Positions 17,572 to 26,336 of a DNA stretch of 64,000 nt are shown in pieces. Position 1 is the stretch's first letter. The number at the start of each line of letters is the position of its first letter. A model generated the notes under the pieces. That model ran no database searches, was not told where the DNA came from, and worked only from the letters and a program-made list of their open reading frames with translations. The position numbers and the translations under genes are program-made. Origin of the DNA: Pseudomonas sp. ANT_H12B (lineage in GTDB: Bacteria > Pseudomonadota > Gammaproteobacteria > Pseudomonadales > Pseudomonadaceae); assembly GCF_008369325.1 (NCBI RefSeq), contig NZ_VOBI01000006.1, positions 62,001-126,000 of the forward strand. The letters are read 5' to 3'.

Positions 17572-18054
17572 TCAGCAGTCGGTCAGGCGCAGGAAAATCG
17601 CGGCCAATTGCTCGATGCCAGCCTGATCTTCTGCGGTAAAGCGCCCCAGGCTCGGGCTGTCGAGATCCAGCACGCCGATCAGTCGACCATCCTTGACCAA
17701 TGGCACCACCAGTTCGCTGTTCGATGCGCTGTCGCAAGCGATGTGCCCGGGGAAGGCGTGCACGTCCTCGACCAACTGGGTCTGCAAGGTGGCCGCAGCA
17801 GCCCCGCACACGCCCCGACCGAATGGAATCCGCACGCAGGCGATCTGCCCCTGAAACGGGCCAAGCACCAGTTCTTCGTTGCGATTGAGGTAGAAACCGG
17901 CCCAGTTCAGGTCATCGAGCTGGTTGAACAGAAAAGCCGAAAACTGCGCGGCGTTGGCGATGAAATCCCGCTCATCCGCCAGCAACGATTCCAGCTGCGC
18001 CCGCAGCATGCCGTAGCCTTCGAGGCCCTGGCCGCTCTTTTTTAAATCGATCAT
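17572..18054 (-). CDS. msrC: Free methionine-(R)-sulfoxide reductase (GAF-domain fRMsr)
   Basis: 160 residues, one GAF domain. Family signatures are WAGFYL near residue 60, then CVRIPFGRGVCG, with the third Cys in HIACDSASNSELVVPL; these give the Cys set used for catalysis and recycling. It reduces free Met-R-sulfoxide, not protein-bound residues. The frame is open to 18273, but the family start is MIDLKKSG at 18054. That ATG overlaps the stop of the upstream ATPase gene by 4 bases, so the two are coupled. Stop to stop with the HD-GYP gene, with no gap. Confidence 0.88.
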   Translation of the reverse strand: MIDLKKSGQGLEGYGMLRAQLESLLADERDFIANAAQFSAFLFNQLDDLNWAGFYLNRNEELVLGPFQGQIACVRIPFGRGVCGAAAATLQTQLVEDVHAFPGHIACDSASNSELVVPLVKDGRLIGVLDLDSPSLGRFTAEDQAGIEQLAAIFLRLTDC

Positions 18055-18941
18055 GCCTTGTGCTCCAACAACTTGAGCCCGACCCAATAGCGGGCAAATT
18101 GATACGCGCAACGTCCGTTGCGATTGCCCCGGCCAGTGGCCCAGCGCACCGCGAGGATGTCCAGCTCTTCGGTACGCTGCCACGCCAGGCCGGCCTTGTC
18201 GGCCAACTGACCGACCCAGTGCTCGACGACGTTGAGGAAGTGTTCCTGGGTAAACGGATAGAACGACAGCCACAGGCCGAAACGGTCCGACAGCGCGATC
18301 TTGTCTTCCACCGCCTCGCTGGGGTGGAGTTCGCCGTCGACCCGTTTCCAGTTTTCGTTATCACTTTCCTTTTCCGGCACCAAGTGGCGACGGTTGGACG
18401 TGGCATACAGCAAAACGTTATCCGGCGCCTGTTCGAGAGAGCCGTCGAGCACGCTTTTGAGCACGCGGTAATCGCCTTCGCCCGATTCGAACGACAGGTC
18501 ATCGCAGAACAGCACGAAACGCTGAGGCAGCCTGGCGATCTGTTCGACAATACGCGGCAAGTCCGCCAGGTGATCGCGCTCGATCTCGATCAAGCGCAAA
18601 CCGGCCGAGGCGTGTTCGGCCAGCAACGCGCGAACCAGCGATGATTTACCGGTGCCGCGCGAGCCCCAGAGCAGCGCGTGGTTGGCCGGCATGCCGTCGA
18701 GGAACTGTTGGGTATTGCGCCCCAGTTGCTCCACTTGGCGGTCGACACCGATCAGGTCGGTCAAACGCGTGTCGAGGCTGACTTGCAGCGGCAACAGAAA
18801 ACCGCTGCGCCCTTCACGTTGCCAGCGCGCGGCAAGGCAGTGAGTCCAGTCGATGGTTTGCCGAGGTGCTGGCAGCAGCGGTTCGATACGGGCCAGAACG
18901 GCATCGGCGCGTTCAAGAAAAGCATTCAATCGGGAATCCAC
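18051..18941 (-). CDS. DUF815-family AAA+ ATPase
   Basis: 296 residues. Walker A GSRGTGKS is at 93-100, Walker B FVLFCDDLSF near 145, then ATSNRRHLVPE with an Arg-finger-like region and the family block LSDRFGLWLSFYPF. PF05673 members are stand-alone AAA+ ATPases of unknown client. It is first in a two-gene unit with fRMsr (ATGA overlap), an arrangement I recall from other Pseudomonas. No membrane segment or signal. It is divergent from sagS. Confidence 0.87.
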   Translation of the reverse strand: MDSRLNAFLERADAVLARIEPLLPAPRQTIDWTHCLAARWQREGRSGFLLPLQVSLDTRLTDLIGVDRQVEQLGRNTQQFLDGMPANHALLWGSRGTGKSSLVRALLAEHASAGLRLIEIERDHLADLPRIVEQIARLPQRFVLFCDDLSFESGEGDYRVLKSVLDGSLEQAPDNVLLYATSNRRHLVPEKESDNENWKRVDGELHPSEAVEDKIALSDRFGLWLSFYPFTQEHFLNVVEHWVGQLADKAGLAWQRTEELDILAVRWATGRGNRNGRCAYQFARYWVGLKLLEHKA

Positions 18942-19091
18942 GTCTTCTCCTCAGGCTCGTTCACAGTAATGATGGCAATACAGCGACAAAACGCAGCGTT
19001 CGGTGTGCAATGCACACCTTGGCACAGGGCTCGTGCGAACATCGGTATCCATGCATGATCGACTATGCTTGAGCAGCGAAGGGAAACGGAA

Positions 19092-21428
19092 GTGGTTCAA
19101 CACCCCATGGATATCAAGTTCACCAACCGGCTGTCTTACAAGCAAGCCCGGCTTACCGTGCTGGTCGGTTTCATTCTGGGCACGCTGCTCAGTCTGCTGC
19201 AAATAGGCATCGATTATGCCAGCGAAGACGCCTCCATCAACCGTGAAATACAGTCTTTGCTGGAAATCAGCCATAACCCGGCCTCGCGCATTGCCTACAA
19301 CATCGACGCCGAACTCGCACAGGAACTGACCCTGGGCCTGATGCGCTCGCCGGCGATCATCGGTGCGCAATTGACCGATAACAACGGCAACGTGCTGGCC
19401 AACGTCAAACGCCCCGGCGTGCAAAGCAATTATCGGGTGATCAGCGACTTCCTGTTCGGCGCCAACCGACAGTTCGAAGACCGCCTCTATCTGGATCATT
19501 TACCGAGCGAATCCCTCGGCACCCTGCGGCTGGACGTCGACACCTATTCATTCGGCAACCGTTTTCTGCGCCGGGCCGAGGTGACCCTGCTCAATGGTTT
19601 CGCCCGTAGCCTGCTGCTGACCGGCATCCTGCTGGCGCTGTTCTATGTGATGCTGACCAAGCCGCTGGTGCGGGTCATCCGCGAACTCAGTGGCCGCGAT
19701 CCGCGCAGCGTGGAGCCGACGTCACTGGAGTGTCCTGCAGGGCACGCTAACGACGAAATCGGCGTGCTGGTCAAAGTCGCCAATCAGCAATTCGAAAACA
19801 TCGCCACGGAAATCCAGCAACGGCGCAACGCCGAAAATCGCCTGACCGACTACCTTGGACAACTGGAAAACATCGTCTCGGCCCGCACCGCGGAACTCAA
19901 GGCAATCAACACCCGGCTCAGCCAATCCAATCAGGAGCTGGAAGTCGCTCGCAGCACCGCGCTGGACATGGCCGAAGCGCGCTCGGTATTCCTGGCCAAC
20001 ATGAGCCACGAGATTCGCACGCCACTCAATGGGCTGCTGGGGATGATCGCGCTTTCCCTCGACGGCCCGCTCAATGCTGAGCAACAGCAACAGCTGTCTA
20101 TCGCCCATGACTCGGGCAAAGTACTGGTGGAATTGCTCAACGATATTCTCGATCTGTCGAAGTTCGATGCCGGTCAACTTGAGCTCGAACACATTCCTTT
20201 CGACCTCGGCTCGCTGATCGAGGACACCGCCAACCTGCTGTCGCAGAACGCCGCGCCAAGCGTCGAGCTGACATGCCTGATCGATCCGTACTTTCCGGCG
20301 CTGGTGCTCGGGGATCCGACCCGGGTCCGGCAGATCGTCAGCAACCTGCTGTCCAACGCCCTCAAGTTCACCCGTTTCGGTCGCGTCGACGTGCGTCTTT
20401 CTGCGTTCGAGGACGGCGTCAGAATCGAAGTCTGCGACACCGGCATCGGTATCGCCCAGGACGCCCAGGTCAAGATCTTCCAGCCCTTCACCCAGGCCGG
20501 CGCCGGCATTACCCGGCAATTTGGTGGCACCGGGCTGGGGCTGGCCCTGACTTACAACCTCTGCGAAGTCATGCAAGGGCGCCTCACCATCAGCTCGCAA
20601 GCGGGCTTTGGCAGCCAGTTCTGTGCCGACCTGCCATTGCCCAGCCATACCCGGGCCCTTCCACTGACAACGTTGCGCGGCAAGGTCATTGCGATCACCA
20701 CCGCCAGCAGCGGCCTGGCCGAGTTGCTGAAGAGTTTGCTGCCCGGATGGGGGCTCGACTATCAGCAGCGCTCCATCGATGACCCGATGATTGGCCTGAA
20801 TCCCGATGTGCTGATCACCGATTGCCCCGAATGCTTGTTTGGCCTGCGTCCTAACTGTGCCGCGCCGATTCTGCTGGTCACGGCCTACGGCAGTTTCATG
20901 CCCAGCGAAGAAGCCAGCGCCCTCGCCCCCTTGCAACAACAAGCGCGACCTCTGGCCCGCAACGCGCTGTATCAGACACTACGGCGAGTCCTGCAACCGG
21001 AACTGAGCATGATCATCGACGCTCGACTCGACACCCTTTTACCGCAACGCCGCGCACGCGTGCTGCTGGTGGAGGACAACCCGGTCAATCAATTGGTGGC
21101 CAAGGGGATGCTCGGGAAACTCGGTTGCGAGGTGATCGTCGCCGGTCACGGTGGCGAAGCGCTGGATCAGCTTGAACTGCGCGAATTCGATCTGGTACTG
21201 ATGGACTGCAACATGCCGGTGATGGACGGCTACGAGGCCAGTCGGCAAATTCGTCGCAGCGGTCGCTGGCCACAACTGCCCATCGTCGCCCTGACCGCCA
21301 ATGCCATGTCCGAAGAACGCGAACGCTGTCGTGCAGCGGGCATGAGCGATTACCTGGCCAAACCCTTCCGACGCGAAGAACTCGCCGCCCTGCTGGACTT
21401 GTGGATCCCCATTACGACAGAGATTTGA
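19092..21428 (+). CDS. sagS: Hybrid histidine kinase, SagS-like
   Basis: 778 residues from GTG 19092, which has AGGGA 7 bases upstream; an in-frame ATG at 19065 has no ribosome site. Order: membrane helix (~20-40), periplasmic HmsP-type sensor (~45-165), second helix (~170-190), HAMP-like linker and coiled coil, HisKA with H306 (MSHEIRTPLNG), HATPase (DTGIGI, GGTGLGL), a degenerate receiver (~520-620) and a C-terminal receiver with D705 (VLMDCNMPVMDGYE). Size and following genes (ospR, gpx, msrB, alaA, htpX) match P. aeruginosa sagS, a surface-attachment and biofilm switch that signals through HptB. The 3' end overlaps ospR by 17 bases, tail to tail. Confidence 0.85.
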   Translation: MVQHPMDIKFTNRLSYKQARLTVLVGFILGTLLSLLQIGIDYASEDASINREIQSLLEISHNPASRIAYNIDAELAQELTLGLMRSPAIIGAQLTDNNGNVLANVKRPGVQSNYRVISDFLFGANRQFEDRLYLDHLPSESLGTLRLDVDTYSFGNRFLRRAEVTLLNGFARSLLLTGILLALFYVMLTKPLVRVIRELSGRDPRSVEPTSLECPAGHANDEIGVLVKVANQQFENIATEIQQRRNAENRLTDYLGQLENIVSARTAELKAINTRLSQSNQELEVARSTALDMAEARSVFLANMSHEIRTPLNGLLGMIALSLDGPLNAEQQQQLSIAHDSGKVLVELLNDILDLSKFDAGQLELEHIPFDLGSLIEDTANLLSQNAAPSVELTCLIDPYFPALVLGDPTRVRQIVSNLLSNALKFTRFGRVDVRLSAFEDGVRIEVCDTGIGIAQDAQVKIFQPFTQAGAGITRQFGGTGLGLALTYNLCEVMQGRLTISSQAGFGSQFCADLPLPSHTRALPLTTLRGKVIAITTASSGLAELLKSLLPGWGLDYQQRSIDDPMIGLNPDVLITDCPECLFGLRPNCAAPILLVTAYGSFMPSEEASALAPLQQQARPLARNALYQTLRRVLQPELSMIIDARLDTLLPQRRARVLLVEDNPVNQLVAKGMLGKLGCEVIVAGHGGEALDQLELREFDLVLMDCNMPVMDGYEASRQIRRSGRWPQLPIVALTANAMSEERERCRAAGMSDYLAKPFRREELAALLDLWIPITTEI

Positions 21429-21873
21429 TTTGCCCCAACAAATGATCAAGGCCATCGCGCAGATCATTCAGACGGCTCAGATCAACCCCGCTATCGCACA
21501 GCAGACGAGCCTTGAGCGGCCCGACCTGGTCGCGCAATGCCTTGCCGGTTGGCGACAGACTCAAATGGACCTCCCGCTCATCGCGCGCCGAGCGCTGGCG
21601 CTGAACCAGTTGCAGTTGCTCAAGACGCTTGAGTAACGGCGTGAGCGTGCCGGAATCCAGTGCAAGGCGTTCGCCCAGGGCCTTGACGGTCGGCTGCTGC
21701 GGGGCCACTTCCTGCCATTCCCACAACACCAGCATCGCCAGGTATTGCGGGTAGGTCAGGCCGAGCTGATCGAGCATCGGCTTGTACGCACGAATCACCG
21801 CTCTGGAAGCGGCATACAGTTTGAAGCAGAGCTGGCTATCGAGCTTCAGGGAATCGACGGACAAGGTGTTCAT
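21412..21873 (-). CDS. ospR: OspR-like MarR-family oxidative-stress repressor
   Basis: 153 residues. N-terminal redox Cys16 sits in LDSQLCFKLYAASR, the sensing position of OhrR/OspR proteins. The winged helix follows (LALDSGTLTPLLKRLEQLQLVQRQRSARDEREVHLSLS). Oxidation of the Cys should release DNA and derepress gpx. The start ATG 21873 lies inside an ATGA overlap with gpx, so repressor and target share one message. The longer frame to 21981 is antisense-like and was dropped. A perfect palindrome before gpx is the likely operator. Confidence 0.87.
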   Translation of the reverse strand: MNTLSVDSLKLDSQLCFKLYAASRAVIRAYKPMLDQLGLTYPQYLAMLVLWEWQEVAPQQPTVKALGERLALDSGTLTPLLKRLEQLQLVQRQRSARDEREVHLSLSPTGKALRDQVGPLKARLLCDSGVDLSRLNDLRDGLDHLLGQIKSLS

Positions 21874-22355
21874 TTGAGCAAGGCTTCGATCTCGCGGCTC
21901 AGGTCTTGCGGCTTGGTCGCCGGAGCGAAGCGCTTGACCAACTGGCCGTCCTTGCCAATCAGAAACTTGGTGAAGTTCCACTTGATGCCCTGGGAACCCA
22001 GTACGCCCGGTGCGCGTTTTTTCAGTTGGACGAACAGCGGATGGGCGTCGGAGCCGTTGACATCAATCTTTTTGAACAGCGGGAAACTGACGCCGAAGTT
22101 CAACTCACAGAACTCGGAAATCGCCCCTTCGTTGCCCGGCTCCTGCTTGCCGAACTGGTTGCACGGAAAGCCGAGCACAATCAAACCTTGATCCTTGTAG
22201 GTCTGCCACAGTTCTTCGAGGCCTTTGTATTGTGGAGTGAAGCCACATTTGCTCGCGGTGTTGACCACCAGCACGGCTTTGCCGGCGAAATCGGCGAGGG
22301 TTTTTTGTTCACCTTTGATGGTGGTAACCGGGATGGTCAGCAGGTTGTCGCTCAT
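21870..22355 (-). CDS. gpx: Glutathione peroxidase family thiol peroxidase
   Basis: 161 residues from ATG 22355. The peroxidatic Cys37 is in NTASKCGFTPQY (Cys where animal enzymes use Sec). The Gln and Trp of the catalytic tetrad are seen in GFPCNQFGKQEPG and KWNFTKFL. The second Cys in FPCNQF suggests thioredoxin-dependent turnover, as in many bacterial Gpx. It reduces H2O2 and organic hydroperoxides in the cytoplasm. It is followed by ospR with a 4-base overlap. The frame upstream of 22355 runs through the operator palindrome and is not coding. Confidence 0.9.
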   Translation of the reverse strand: MSDNLLTIPVTTIKGEQKTLADFAGKAVLVVNTASKCGFTPQYKGLEELWQTYKDQGLIVLGFPCNQFGKQEPGNEGAISEFCELNFGVSFPLFKKIDVNGSDAHPLFVQLKKRAPGVLGSQGIKWNFTKFLIGKDGQLVKRFAPATKPQDLSREIEALLK

Positions 22356-22400
22356 GGTCCGGACTCTAAATGAAGGAAGATGAGGCAAACATAGCGAGCA

Positions 22401-22422
22401 ATTGAATTGTGCGCAATTCAAT
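22401..22422 (-). promoter_or_regulatory. Candidate OspR operator (perfect 9+4+9 palindrome)
   Basis: ATTGAATTG, four bases TGCG, CAATTCAAT: perfect inverted arms, 46-67 bases upstream of the gpx start codon. Length and A/T-rich arms suit a MarR-family dimer, and the adjacent MarR gene is ospR. Confidence 0.65.
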
Positions 22423-22445
22423 AAATCGATCTAACGCACGCCGAT

Positions 22446-22480
22446 CCCTGCAGGAGCCGCCGAAGCCCGCTCCTGCAGGG
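22446..22480. repeat. REP-like stem-loop downstream of msrB
   Basis: CCCTGCAGGAGC and GCTCCTGCAGGG, perfect 12-bp arms with an 11-base loop, lie directly after the msrB stop. The same unit recurs between xylF and xylG (63316-63344), so it is a dispersed family element; it may also end msrB transcripts. Confidence 0.7.
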
Positions 22481-22486
22481 CTCGCA

Positions 22487-22882
22487 TTACTCGCGCGGAA
22501 CCAGGTCCAGGCACACCGAGTTGATGCAGTAACGCAGACCGGTCGGCGGCGGACCGTCCGGGAACACGTGCCCCAGGTGCGCATCACATTTGGCACAGAC
22601 CACTTCGGTGCGGATCATGCCGTGGCTGACATCACGGATCTCGACCATCGCGCTGTCGCCGATTGGCGCGTAGAAGCTCGGCCAGCCGCAGCCGGAGTCG
22701 AATTTGGTCTTGGAATCAAACAGCGGCTCGTTACAGCAGATGCAGTGGTAAACACCGTCGGTTTTGGTGTCGTTATATTTGCCGGAGAACGGTCGCTCGG
22801 TGCCCTTGAGGCGGCAAACGTTGTACTGCTCCGGGTCGAGCATCGACTTCCATTCTTCCAGGGTTTTATCCAACTTTTCCAT
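22487..22882 (-). CDS. msrB: Peptide-methionine (R)-S-oxide reductase MsrB
   Basis: 131 residues from ATG 22882, with GAGGTG 5 bases upstream. Two zinc CxxC pairs are visible (C47/C50 in CICC, C96/C99 in CAKC). The catalytic Cys119 is in GLRYCINSV. The substrate-pocket motifs are [12 protein letters not shown] and [10 protein letters not shown]. It repairs Met-R-sulfoxide in proteins. A strong intrinsic-terminator structure lies only 20 bases upstream of its start codon. Downstream come a REP element, then gpx and ospR on the same strand. Confidence 0.93.
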   Translation of the reverse strand: MEKLDKTLEEWKSMLDPEQYNVCRLKGTERPFSGKYNDTKTDGVYHCICCNEPLFDSKTKFDSGCGWPSFYAPIGDSAMVEIRDVSHGMIRTEVVCAKCDAHLGHVFPDGPPPTGLRYCINSVCLDLVPRE

Positions 22883-22901
22883 CGTCACACCTCAGCAGCT
22901 G

Positions 22902-22937
22902 AAAAAGCCCGATCTGTACCTTTTCCACGGATCGGGC
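22902..22937 (-). terminator. Intrinsic-terminator structure in the msrB leader (possible attenuator)
   Basis: On the minus strand: GCCCGATC, 15-base loop, GATCGGGC, then TTTTT, followed after 19 bases by the msrB ATG. The 8-bp stem is perfect and rich in G/C. Being sense-oriented just before the ribosome site, it would stop any transcript starting upstream unless an alternative fold forms. No other minus-strand gene lies upstream that would need termination here. Confidence 0.7.
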
Positions 22938-23108
22938 GGCACGTATGATTGCGCCTCGTCAAACGCCAGTCTGGCAGCCGGATTACACGCATTCAAACAG
23001 ATTTATGGGTGCCGCAATTCAAGGCGTCAGGCCTGTGTGAATACGCAGGATTCCCAGTACGGTAGTTCATACGCTGTCTGGATCGTTCATTTTCGGGAAC
23101 ACATCGCC

Positions 23109-24320
23109 ATGCAGGTCAGCAAATCGAACAAGCTCGCCAACGTCTGCTACGACATTCGCGGCCCAGTGCTCAAGCACGCCAAACGCCTGGAAGAGGAAGG
23201 CCATCGCATCCTCAAGCTGAACATCGGCAACCCGGCGCCCTTTGGTTTCGAAGCGCCGGACGAAATCCTCCAGGACGTCATCCGCAACCTGCCGACCGCC
23301 CAAGGCTACAGCGACTCCAAAGGCCTGTTCAGTGCCCGCAAGGCCGTCATGCAGTACTACCAGCAAAAGCAGGTAGAAGGTGTCGGCATTGAAGACATCT
23401 ACCTGGGCAACGGCGTTTCCGAACTGATCGTGATGTCAATGCAGGCCCTGCTCAACAACGGAGACGAAGTGCTGGTGCCGGCTCCAGACTATCCGCTATG
23501 GACCGCCGCGGTGAGCCTGTCGGGCGGTAATCCGGTGCATTACCTGTGCGACGAGCAGGCCAACTGGTGGCCGGACCTGGCCGACATCAAGGCCAAGATC
23601 ACCCCGAACACCAAAGCGCTGGTGATCATCAACCCAAACAACCCGACGGGTGCGGTGTATTCCAGAGAAGTCCTGCTGGGCATGCTGGAACTGGCCCGCC
23701 AGCACAATCTGGTGGTGTTCTCCGACGAGATCTACGACAAGATTCTGTACGACGATGCCGTGCACATATGCACTGCTTCGCTGGCGCCGGACTTGCTGTG
23801 CCTGACCTTCAACGGCCTGTCCAAGTCCTATCGCGTGGCCGGTTTCCGTTCCGGCTGGATCGCCATTTCCGGCCCGAAACACCACGCCCAGAGCTACATC
23901 GAAGGCATCGACATCCTGGCCAACATGCGCCTGTGCGCCAACGTGCCAAGCCAGCACGCGATCCAGACCGCGCTCGGCGGCTATCAGAGCATCAATGATC
24001 TGGTGCTGCCGCAGGGTCGCTTGCTGGAACAGCGCAATCGTACCTGGGAGCTGCTCAACGACATTCCAGGCGTGAGCTGCGTCAAGCCGATGGGCGCGCT
24101 GTATGCATTCCCGCGCATCGACCCGAAAGTCTGCCCGATCCATAACGATGAAAAGTTCGTGCTCGACCTGCTGCTGTCGGAGAAGCTGCTGGTGGTTCAA
24201 GGCACTGCCTTCAACTGGCCATGGCCGGACCACTTCCGTGTCGTGACGCTGCCTCGTGTGGATGACCTGGACATGGCCATCGGACGTATCGGCAACTTCC
24301 TCAAGTCCTATCGCCAATAA
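23109..24320 (+). CDS. alaA: AlaA-type pyridoxal-phosphate aminotransferase
   Basis: 403 residues from ATG 23109. Class I/II aminotransferase fold: LNIGNPAPFGF at the N-terminus, YSDSKGLFSAR, the PLP-phosphate region, NPNNPTGAVYS, FSDEIYDKILYD, the PLP lysine K239 in FNGLSKSYRVAGFRSGW, and Arg in HFRVVTLP binding the substrate carboxylate. It is close to E. coli AlaA, the glutamate-pyruvate aminotransferase of alanine synthesis. An upstream frame extension to 22764 overlaps msrB and is not coding. The position between msrB and htpX matches P. aeruginosa. Confidence 0.9.
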   Translation: MQVSKSNKLANVCYDIRGPVLKHAKRLEEEGHRILKLNIGNPAPFGFEAPDEILQDVIRNLPTAQGYSDSKGLFSARKAVMQYYQQKQVEGVGIEDIYLGNGVSELIVMSMQALLNNGDEVLVPAPDYPLWTAAVSLSGGNPVHYLCDEQANWWPDLADIKAKITPNTKALVIINPNNPTGAVYSREVLLGMLELARQHNLVVFSDEIYDKILYDDAVHICTASLAPDLLCLTFNGLSKSYRVAGFRSGWIAISGPKHHAQSYIEGIDILANMRLCANVPSQHAIQTALGGYQSINDLVLPQGRLLEQRNRTWELLNDIPGVSCVKPMGALYAFPRIDPKVCPIHNDEKFVLDLLLSEKLLVVQGTAFNWPWPDHFRVVTLPRVDDLDMAIGRIGNFLKSYRQ

Positions 24321-24329
24321 GCGCTTTTT

Positions 24330-24361
24330 CACCGTGTGACACGTTCCCGTGTCGCACGGTG
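24330..24361 (+). other. Long imperfect stem-loop after alaA
   Basis: CACCGTGTGACACG and CGTGTCGCACGGTG pair over 14 bp with one mismatch and a 4-base loop, 10 bases after the alaA stop. No T-tract. It probably marks the 3' end of alaA mRNA. The rest of the 316-base gap 24321-24636 holds no gene; it contains the htpX promoter region. Confidence 0.5.
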
Positions 24362-24562
24362 ATTGATTCAGCAACATATCTTTGCACCCTGCCGAACGTC
24401 GCAGCATCAATCACTGACTGATGACTCGTTACGTGCCCGCGTCTAATAACGACGGGGCCTGCGCCGCGAAATGGATGTCAATCGCTTCCCGCATCGACGT
24501 CGGAAATGACCTGCAAGCAGCTAGACTCTTGCTGTAGGACACAGTTTGAAATAGTCACTCGG

Positions 24563-24590
24563 TTGAATAGCCCGGTTCAGCACCTTATAT
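24563..24590 (+). promoter_or_regulatory. Candidate htpX promoter
   Basis: TTGAAT (24563-24568) and TTATAT (24585-24590) with 16-bp spacing, 47 bases before the htpX ATG. GGTTGAA followed by CACCTTATATACC also resembles a sigma-32 element, which would fit heat-shock control of htpX. Which sigma factor acts cannot be decided by eye. Confidence 0.45.
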
Positions 24591-24636
24591 ACCCCGCAGT
24601 ACGCTACATCTTTAGCATGAGGAGATTTCTACAACC

Positions 24637-25524
24637 ATGATGCGCATCCTGCTGTTTTTGGCCACTAACCTGGCGGTCGTGCTGATTGCCAGCATCACCC
24701 TGAGCCTTTTCGGCTTCAACGGGTTCATGGCGGCCAACGGGGTTGATCTCAACCTCAATCAGCTGCTGATTTTCTGTGCGGTCTTTGGTTTCGCCGGCTC
24801 GCTGTTCTCGCTGTTCATCTCCAAGTGGATGGCGAAGATGAGCACCAGCACCCAAATCATCAGCCAGCCGCGCACGCGTCACGAGCAATGGCTGCTGCAA
24901 ACGGTCGAGCAACTGTCTCGCGAAGCCGGGATCAAGATGCCCGAAGTCGGGATTTTCCCAGCCTACGAGGCGAACGCTTTCGCTACTGGCTGGAACAAGA
25001 ACGACGCACTGGTCGCGGTGAGCCAGGGCTTGCTCGAGCGATTCTCGCCAGATGAAGTCAAGGCCGTTCTGGCCCACGAAATCGGCCACGTGGCCAATGG
25101 CGACATGGTCACCCTGGCGTTGGTCCAGGGTGTGGTGAACACCTTCGTGATGTTCTTCGCACGGATCATCGGCAACTTTGTCGACAAGGTGATCTTCAAG
25201 AACGAAGAAGGCCAGGGCATCGCCTACTACGTGGCAACCATCTTCGCCGAACTGGTCCTGGGTATCCTGGCCAGCACGATCGTCATGTGGTTCTCGCGCA
25301 AACGCGAATTCCGTGCAGACGAAGCCGGTGCACGCCTGGCCGGTACCAGTGCAATGATTGGCGCCCTGCAACGCCTGCGCGCGGAACAGGGGCTGCCGGT
25401 GCACATGCCAGATACCCTGACTGCTTTCGGCATCAACGGTGGCATCAAACAAGGGTTCGCCCGCATGTTCATGAGCCACCCGCCGCTGGAAGAGCGCATC
25501 GACGCGTTGCGTCGTCGGGGCTGA
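24637..25524 (+). CDS. htpX: Membrane zinc metalloprotease HtpX (M48B)
   Basis: 295 residues. The zinc motif HEIGH is at 147-151 with the third ligand Glu further on ([13 protein letters not shown]). Four hydrophobic segments: two at the N-terminus ([39 protein letters not shown]) and two after the active site. It degrades misfolded inner-membrane proteins alongside FtsH. GAGGAG precedes the start, with two consecutive ATG codons possible. A strong intrinsic terminator follows. Confidence 0.95.
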   Translation: MMRILLFLATNLAVVLIASITLSLFGFNGFMAANGVDLNLNQLLIFCAVFGFAGSLFSLFISKWMAKMSTSTQIISQPRTRHEQWLLQTVEQLSREAGIKMPEVGIFPAYEANAFATGWNKNDALVAVSQGLLERFSPDEVKAVLAHEIGHVANGDMVTLALVQGVVNTFVMFFARIIGNFVDKVIFKNEEGQGIAYYVATIFAELVLGILASTIVMWFSRKREFRADEAGARLAGTSAMIGALQRLRAEQGLPVHMPDTLTAFGINGGIKQGFARMFMSHPPLEERIDALRRRG

Positions 25525-25542
25525 GAGGTTCCGCACTAAAAG

Positions 25543-25573
25543 AAAAGGCCCGCAGCGATGCGGGCCTTTTTTT
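25543..25573 (+). terminator. Intrinsic terminator after htpX
   Basis: AAAAGGCCCGC / GCGGGCCTTTTTTT around a short loop. The A-run on one side and T-run on the other allow bidirectional use; the tpm gene on the other strand ends 60 bases on. Confidence 0.88.
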
Positions 25574-25632
25574 GTCTGCTGATTGGTGTGGTGTTCTTTC
25601 TGGCCCCATCGCGGGCACTGTCGACGCAGTTA

Positions 25633-26286
25633 TCAGCTCAAAACCCGATACACCCGCTCTTCAAGCCGCGTGACGCCACTCTCGATAAACTTCCAGCTCT
25701 CACCCAGGACGTCCTGATCTTCCAGGATCTTCAGCTCCCACGAGGCCCCGAACAAGCGCTGTACTTCGTCATCCAGCACGGCAAAGGGTGGTCCGTCCTT
25801 TTGCGTCTGTTCGTAATCCAGGGTAATCAACAGCCCCAGAGAATCCTTCGGCAGAATCCGCTTCAGGTGGTCTGCATATTGCGCACGCATTGTCGGTGGC
25901 AAGGCGATCAACGCCGCGCGGTCGTACAGCGCGCTGCAATCGGCGACATCGCCGGCCGTCAATGCGAAGAAATCACCACACCAGATCTCGATCGAACCCG
26001 CCCGATAGACCGTGAAAGGGCCTTGGTCGCTGACGTCAGGGTCAAATTGATGCTCGTGGAAAAAGTCTTCCACTGCTTTTTCCGACAGCTCGATGCCCAA
26101 CACCTCGTGACCGCATTTCGCCAGCCACAGCAGATCCAGGCTTTTCCCACATAACGGCACCAGAACCCGCACGCCCTCTTCCAGGCCCAACTGCGGCCAA
26201 TACCGTTGCAGATATGGATTTACTTCCGGCAGGTGAAAGCCGATCTGATTCGACGTCCACCGCTTGTGCCAAAACTCCGGCTGCAT
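25633..26286 (-). CDS. tpm: Thiopurine S-methyltransferase family
   Basis: 217 residues from ATG 26286 ([10 protein letters not shown]; the eight extra codons to 26310 lack a ribosome site). A SAM-dependent methyltransferase with the TPMT blocks [45 protein letters not shown] and [13 protein letters not shown]. Bacterial Tpm methylates thiopurines and also selenite or tellurite, giving volatile methylated metalloid species. It follows htpX as in P. aeruginosa. Confidence 0.92.
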   Translation of the reverse strand: MQPEFWHKRWTSNQIGFHLPEVNPYLQRYWPQLGLEEGVRVLVPLCGKSLDLLWLAKCGHEVLGIELSEKAVEDFFHEHQFDPDVSDQGPFTVYRAGSIEIWCGDFFALTAGDVADCSALYDRAALIALPPTMRAQYADHLKRILPKDSLGLLITLDYEQTQKDGPPFAVLDDEVQRLFGASWELKILEDQDVLGESWKFIESGVTRLEERVYRVLS

Positions 26287-26336
26287 AATTAATCCCGAAA
26301 ATTCGATCAAAAGACCCTAAAACTTATATTAGATTT

